From: Actinomycetes bacterium
Lineage (GTDB): Bacteria > Actinomycetota > Acidimicrobiia > Acidimicrobiales > Bog-793
Assembly (NCBI GenBank): GCA_021821585.1
Contig: JAKACF010000120.1
Location: 1 to 8,545 of the forward strand
Reading direction: 5' to 3'
Length of the DNA stretch: 8,545 bases
Shown here: piece after piece, positions 5,794 through 8,545 of the stretch
How positions within the stretch are numbered: position 1 is the first letter of the stretch
Layout: every line of letters begins with the position of its first letter
Notes under the pieces: generated by a model
Told to the model about the DNA's origin: nothing
Databases searched by the model: none
The model's input: only the letters and a program-made list of their open reading frames with translations
Program-made: the position numbers and the translations under genes

Positions 5794-7083
5794 TCATACC
5801 GAGGACCGGGCCACCTCCTCGATGAGGCGGGCAGCGGTCGCCGTCCCGCGGGCCGCCTGGATGCGCCCGGACTCGGCCGCCATCCGCCGACGCAGCGGCT
5901 CGTCGCCGAGCAGTCCGTCGATCGCCGCCACGAGCTCGTCCTCTTCGAAGTCGTAGGTCGACAGCCTCCGGCCGAAGCCGGTCTCCTCGACGCGCTGGGC
6001 GTTGTCGTACTGGTCCCAGAACAGCGGCAGCACGACCTGGGGCGTGGCGAAGTGGAAGCACTCGGTCGTCGTGTTGTTGCCACCGTGGGTGATGGCAAGG
6101 TCGACGAGGGGGAGCACGGTCGTCTGGGGGACCTGGGACGCTCCCCACATGTTGTCGGCGAGCTCGTAGCGGTCCGCCAGCGGTCCCTTGCTCACGATGT
6201 AGCGGTGCGGCGTCGTGGCGAGGACCTCGACGAGGCGGCTCATCAGCCCGACGTCGGCCGAGCCGAGGGAGCCGAGCGAGAGGTAGACGAGGGCGCCGCC
6301 GCCGTCCCGCACCGGCTCGGGGAGCTCGAAGGGCTGCTCGGTGGCCCGGACCGAGGACTCGAGGCGGTGCCAGCTCGCCCCGAGGGGACGCCGGTCGGTG
6401 TAGTCGATGACCTCGGGATAGACGTAGAGGTTGAGCTCTCTCGACTCGTGGATGAACTCGAGGGGCTCGAGCGCCGGTGCTCCGCACGAGCGCACCCACT
6501 CGTTGAAGTCCTCCCACGGCTCGGAGAGCACCCGTCGGTACTCGGCCCGGTACTCCTCCCAGCCGTCCCGGTCCGCGGTCGGGTAGCCGGAGAAGGCCGG
6601 CGGCACGTCCGGGCCCTTCATCTCGAGAGGGTTGCACGACACGATCCGGACGAAGGGCACCCCGGCGGTGACGAGGGCCGGGAAGGCCACGACGTTGTCC
6701 TCGATGACGGCGTCCGGGCGGTGCCGGTCGAGGATCTCCTCGAGCTGGGCCTGGCAGAAGCGGGCGCCGTCGACGAGCGCCGCCCACGTCGGGGCCACGA
6801 AGTGCTCGATCTGCTCGATCGTCGGCCGGCGGAAGACCGGGGCCGTCTCGGCGATGAAGTCGGTCCAGAACTTGCCCGCCTCGACCTCTCCTCCCTCGCT
6901 CGGGGCCAGGTCGACGAGGTCCTCCTCGAACCCGAGCGCCTCGAGCCTGCCCTTCCAGGAGGCCTCGGCGGCGAAGACCACACGGTGGCCGGCGCGGCGC
7001 AGCAGGTCGCCGATCCCGATGCAGTTATTGGTCGGCCCGTACGCGCTCTCGGGCATGAAGAGGAAGGTGAGCGGGCGGCTCAT
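5794..7083 (-). CDS. Glycosyltransferase family 1 (UGT/MGT-like)
   Basis: A 429-aa GT-B-fold glycosyltransferase resembling those that put sugars on macrolides and other small lipophilic molecules. The N-terminal half carries an acceptor-side Rossmann opening (LTFLFMPESAYGPTNN, residues 5-20). The C-terminal half has the donor-binding region: a SLGSLGS loop (269-275), VDLAITHGGNNTTTE (327-341, with H333) and LPLFWDQYDNAQRV (352-365, with D357-Q358), the equivalent of the UGT signature. The usual H-C/G-G-W-x-S is replaced by HGGNNT, a variant I associate with an actinobacterial subgroup. The ATG at 7083 follows GGGGGAG (complement of 7086-7092) and lies 11 bp after the nitrilase stop, so the two genes form one operon. 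No signal peptide or transmembrane helix is evident. Sugar donor and acceptor are unknown. Confidence 0.88.
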   Translation of the reverse strand: MSRPLTFLFMPESAYGPTNNCIGIGDLLRRAGHRVVFAAEASWKGRLEALGFEEDLVDLAPSEGGEVEAGKFWTDFIAETAPVFRRPTIEQIEHFVAPTWAALVDGARFCQAQLEEILDRHRPDAVIEDNVVAFPALVTAGVPFVRIVSCNPLEMKGPDVPPAFSGYPTADRDGWEEYRAEYRRVLSEPWEDFNEWVRSCGAPALEPLEFIHESRELNLYVYPEVIDYTDRRPLGASWHRLESSVRATEQPFELPEPVRDGGGALVYLSLGSLGSADVGLMSRLVEVLATTPHRYIVSKGPLADRYELADNMWGASQVPQTTVLPLVDLAITHGGNNTTTECFHFATPQVVLPLFWDQYDNAQRVEETGFGRRLSTYDFEEDELVAAIDGLLGDEPLRRRMAAESGRIQAARGTATAARLIEEVARSSV

Positions 7084-7094
7084 CGCTCCCCCGC

Positions 7095-7910
7095 TCAGAA
7101 GTAGAGCTCGACGCGGCGGTCGCCGAAGACGTCGTTGCGCTCGCCGAGGCGCTTGTCCCGGGCCCGGGCCGCGTCGATCGTGGCGACGAGCACCGTCGGG
7201 CTCTCCTTGAGGGGCGGGCCGACGACCGGGTAGCCGTCCGGGCCGATCACCGAGGAGACCCCCGCCCACGAGACGCCCCTCTCGGCGCCGCACCGGTCGG
7301 CGAGCGCCACGTAGACGCCGTTCGCCACGGCGGCGGCCTGGGCCTTCACGTACTCCGCCGGGCGCTCGCCCTCCGGGCGGGGGGCGAGCGGCTCGTTCGT
7401 CGGCACGGCCACGAGGTCCGCCCCGGCGAGCGCCGCCGTGCGCACCCATTCGGGGAACTCGACGTCGTAGCAGATCATGACCGCCACCCGGCCGACGGCC
7501 GTCTCGACGACGGGGGGCGCCTCGTCGCCGGGCGTGAAGACGAGCTTCTCCCGGTCCCACAGGTGGGCCTTGCGGTAGACCGAGCGCACCCCCGAGGCGT
7601 CGACGAGGGCGGCGCTGTTGTAGAGCCTGCCGTGCGCGCCTGCCTCGCAGAAGCCGCCGACGACGACGACGCCGAGACGACGGGCGACCTCCGCCCAGCC
7701 CTCGAGGGTGAGGCTCGAGGCGGCCGGCTCGGCGAGGCCGGCCGCCTCGGCCGGGTCGGAGAAGACGTAGCCGGAGTCGGAGAGCTCGGGCACGACGACG
7801 AGCTCGGCACCTGATGCGGCTGCCTGCTCGATGGCGGACAGGGCCGCCGCCCGGTTGGCGGCGAGCTCGCCCACGCGCAGCTCCACCTGGCAGACGGCGA
7901 CGGTGCTCAC
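7095..7910 (-). CDS. Carbon-nitrogen hydrolase (nitrilase superfamily amidohydrolase)
   Basis: A 271-aa cytoplasmic amidase of the nitrilase superfamily. The catalytic E-K-C triad is complete: E42 in VVVPELSDSGY, K114 in YRKAHLWD and C147 in VMICYDVEFPEW. A second glutamate region (EYVKAQAAAVANGVY, 186-200) and the closing PDG turn fit the fold. Length and motifs suit the N-carbamoyl or omega-amidase branches, which cut C-N bonds in small amides or ureido acids, rather than true nitrilases; the exact substrate is not readable. The GTG at 7910 is well supported: AGGAGG (complement of 7917-7922) sits 6 nt upstream. The same frame stays open to 8081, but those extra codons cover the divergent promoter. 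It is the first gene of an operon with the GT1 glycosyltransferase. Confidence 0.9.
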   Translation of the reverse strand: MSTVAVCQVELRVGELAANRAAALSAIEQAAASGAELVVVPELSDSGYVFSDPAEAAGLAEPAASSLTLEGWAEVARRLGVVVVGGFCEAGAHGRLYNSAALVDASGVRSVYRKAHLWDREKLVFTPGDEAPPVVETAVGRVAVMICYDVEFPEWVRTAALAGADLVAVPTNEPLAPRPEGERPAEYVKAQAAAVANGVYVALADRCGAERGVSWAGVSSVIGPDGYPVVGPPLKESPTVLVATIDAARARDKRLGERNDVFGDRRVELYF

Positions 7911-7946
7911 GACAGACCTCCTCGAGACGACGGCCTTGTGGTGAGG

Positions 7947-7976
7947 ACGATAGACCGGTGCCGCGCCCGGCTTCAC
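7947..7976 (-). promoter_or_regulatory. Candidate promoter of the nitrilase-GT1 operon
   Basis: Read on the minus strand, GTGAAG (complement of 7971-7976) is followed after 18 nt by TATCGT (complement of 7947-7952). The expected RNA start is near 7940, giving a leader of about 30 nt with AGGAGG. The -10 box is good and the -35 box is moderate. Confidence 0.45.
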
Positions 7977-7999
7977 CCCTCCGGACCCTTCCGAGCTTG

Positions 8000-8012
8000 C
8001 AACGAAATGTTG
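8000..8012. promoter_or_regulatory. Possible operator: CAAC-N5-GTTG inverted repeat
   Basis: CAAC (8000-8003) and GTTG (8009-8012) form a short inverted repeat around GAAAT, in an AT-richer patch. It overlaps the first bases of the TTGAAG -35 box, where a repressor would block transcription of the oxidoreductase gene. The arms are only 4 bp, so chance is not excluded. Confidence 0.28.
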
Positions 8013-8038
8013 AAGTAGCCGCGGGGCGCATCTACAGT
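8010..8038 (+). promoter_or_regulatory. Candidate sigma-70-type promoter of the LLM oxidoreductase gene
   Basis: TTGAAG (8010-8015) and TACAGT (8033-8038) are separated by the ideal 17 nt. The expected transcription start is near 8045, which leaves a 27-nt leader containing AAAGGA. This is the best promoter match in the window. Confidence 0.58.
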
Positions 8039-8071
8039 GCGCCCCCGGGACCCCCGAGAAAGGACGGTCGC

Positions 8072-8545
8072 GTGAGGACACCGGTCGCGCTCTACCTGCA
8101 GGACGCCCATCCGATCCGCCAGGGGATGGAGTTCGCCCGCTACGCCGAGGAGCAGGGCTTCCACGCCGTCTGGCAGGCCGAGAGCCGCCTCGTGCGGGAG
8201 GCGACGGTGCCGATGGCCTCGTTCCTCGCGGTCACCGAGCGGATCGTCGTCGGCTCGGGGGTCGTCAACAACTGGACCCGGAACCCGGCGCTGCTCGCCT
8301 CCACCTTCTCCACCCTCGACGACCTGGCGCCGGGCCGGGTCGTCCTCGGCATCGGCGCCTGGTGGGACCCCCTCGCCCGCAAGGTGGGCATCGAGCGGCG
8401 CAAGCCGCTGCAGGCGATGCGCGAGACCGTGGAGGCGGTCCGCCGGCTGCTCGCCGACGAGCGGGTCAGCTACCACGGCGAGTTCGTCGAGCTGGACGAC
8501 GTCGAGCTCGACTACGTCCACCAGCCCCGACGGCCGAAGGAGGTC
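8072..8545 (+). CDS. LLM class flavin/F420-dependent oxidoreductase, N-terminal part (3' end outside window)
   Basis: The first 158 codons of a luciferase-like monooxygenase fold protein; full-length members are usually near 300-350 aa, so roughly half is missing. Family features are the opening strand (PVALYLQDAH), the helix EFARYAEEQGFHAVWQAES (20-38), the RIVVGSGVVNNWTRNPALLA region (57-76), and APGRVVLGIGAWWDP (86-100) followed by a helix ending RRLLADE. The N-W-x-R-x-P and P-G-R-x-x-L-G-I-G patterns resemble F420-dependent members such as methylene-tetrahydromethanopterin reductase homologues; in actinobacteria F420 is the likely cofactor, though FMN cannot be excluded. The GTG at 8072 is preceded by AAAGGA 7 nt upstream and a good promoter. 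It is divergent from the nitrilase-GT1 operon, and a shared pathway is plausible. Confidence 0.87.
   Translation, partial: MRTPVALYLQDAHPIRQGMEFARYAEEQGFHAVWQAESRLVREATVPMASFLAVTERIVVGSGVVNNWTRNPALLASTFSTLDDLAPGRVVLGIGAWWDPLARKVGIERRKPLQAMRETVEAVRRLLADERVSYHGEFVELDDVELDYVHQPRRPKEV

Larger units (their letters stand above)
7911..8071. other. Divergent promoter region, nitrilase operon / LLM oxidoreductase
   Basis: These 161 bp separate the divergent GTG starts at 7910 and 8072. They hold a promoter-like pair in each direction, an AGGAGG ribosome binding site for the nitrilase, AAAGGA (8059-8064) for the oxidoreductase, and a small inverted repeat (8000-8012) touching the oxidoreductase -35 box. 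A single regulator could act on both sides. Confidence 0.6.

Noticed and set aside
5084..8031. Shadow frames across the minus-strand operon, including a 745-codon frame joining GT1 with out-of-frame nitrilase sequence
   Set aside because: Only the part from 7083 to 5794 matches a protein family; the extension is the nitrilase gene read in the wrong frame, so it is not a fusion.
7973..8521. Minus-strand 182-codon frame opposite the LLM gene
   Set aside because: Antisense to a clear LLM oxidoreductase, covers the promoter region and shows no recognisable domain.

Overview
The window is GC-rich (about 70% by eye), with tightly packed genes, many GTG starts and strong G/C preference at third codon positions. 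It carries a KdpD/KdpE-type sensor pair, an ECF sigma factor with a C-terminal SnoaL-like domain (the SigG/SigX5 type of actinobacteria) and a luciferase-like (LLM, probably F420-dependent) oxidoreductase. Together these point to an actinobacterium, perhaps an acidimicrobial or related deep lineage; the phylum call is inference. I see no rRNA, tRNA, CRISPR array, insertion sequence or phage gene.

Layout. (1) 1-1093, plus strand: the 3' end of a histidine kinase gene overlaps an OmpR/KdpE-like response regulator gene. (2) 1172-1522, minus strand: a small DUF1801 (YdhG-like) protein, convergent with kdpE. (3) 1523-1879: a divergent intergenic region with a nested inverted repeat. (4) 1880-2860, plus strand: the SnoaL-tailed ECF sigma factor, possibly translated from a leaderless message. 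(5) 2762-3073, minus strand: a 103-aa STAS-like protein whose last 32 codons lie antisense, in codon register, to the end of the sigma gene. (6) 3346-5078, plus strand: a family 2 glycosyltransferase gene and a membrane-anchored polysaccharide deacetylase gene joined by a TGATG stop/start overlap, which suggests one cell-envelope glycan pathway. (7) 5334-5786, plus strand: an SRPBCC (polyketide cyclase-like) protein. (8) 7910 down to 5794, minus strand: a nitrilase-superfamily amidohydrolase followed by a GT1/MGT-like glycosyltransferase, an apparent two-gene operon that runs tail-to-tail into the SRPBCC gene with a 7-nt gap. (9) 8072-8545, plus strand: the start of an LLM flavin/F420 oxidoreductase gene, divergent from the nitrilase across a 161-bp region with recognisable promoters in both directions.

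How the genes may work together. The Kdp pair senses potassium or turgor; the kdpFABC pump genes are not in view. The sigma factor and STAS-like protein form a candidate regulatory pair through their interlocked 3' ends. The GT2/deacetylase pair would add and then N-deacetylate sugars at the cell surface. The LLM/nitrilase/GT1 set looks like a small-molecule metabolism or modification module of unknown substrate. The most unusual feature is the sigma/STAS codon-aligned antisense overlap. No wholly new system is demonstrated by the sequence alone.
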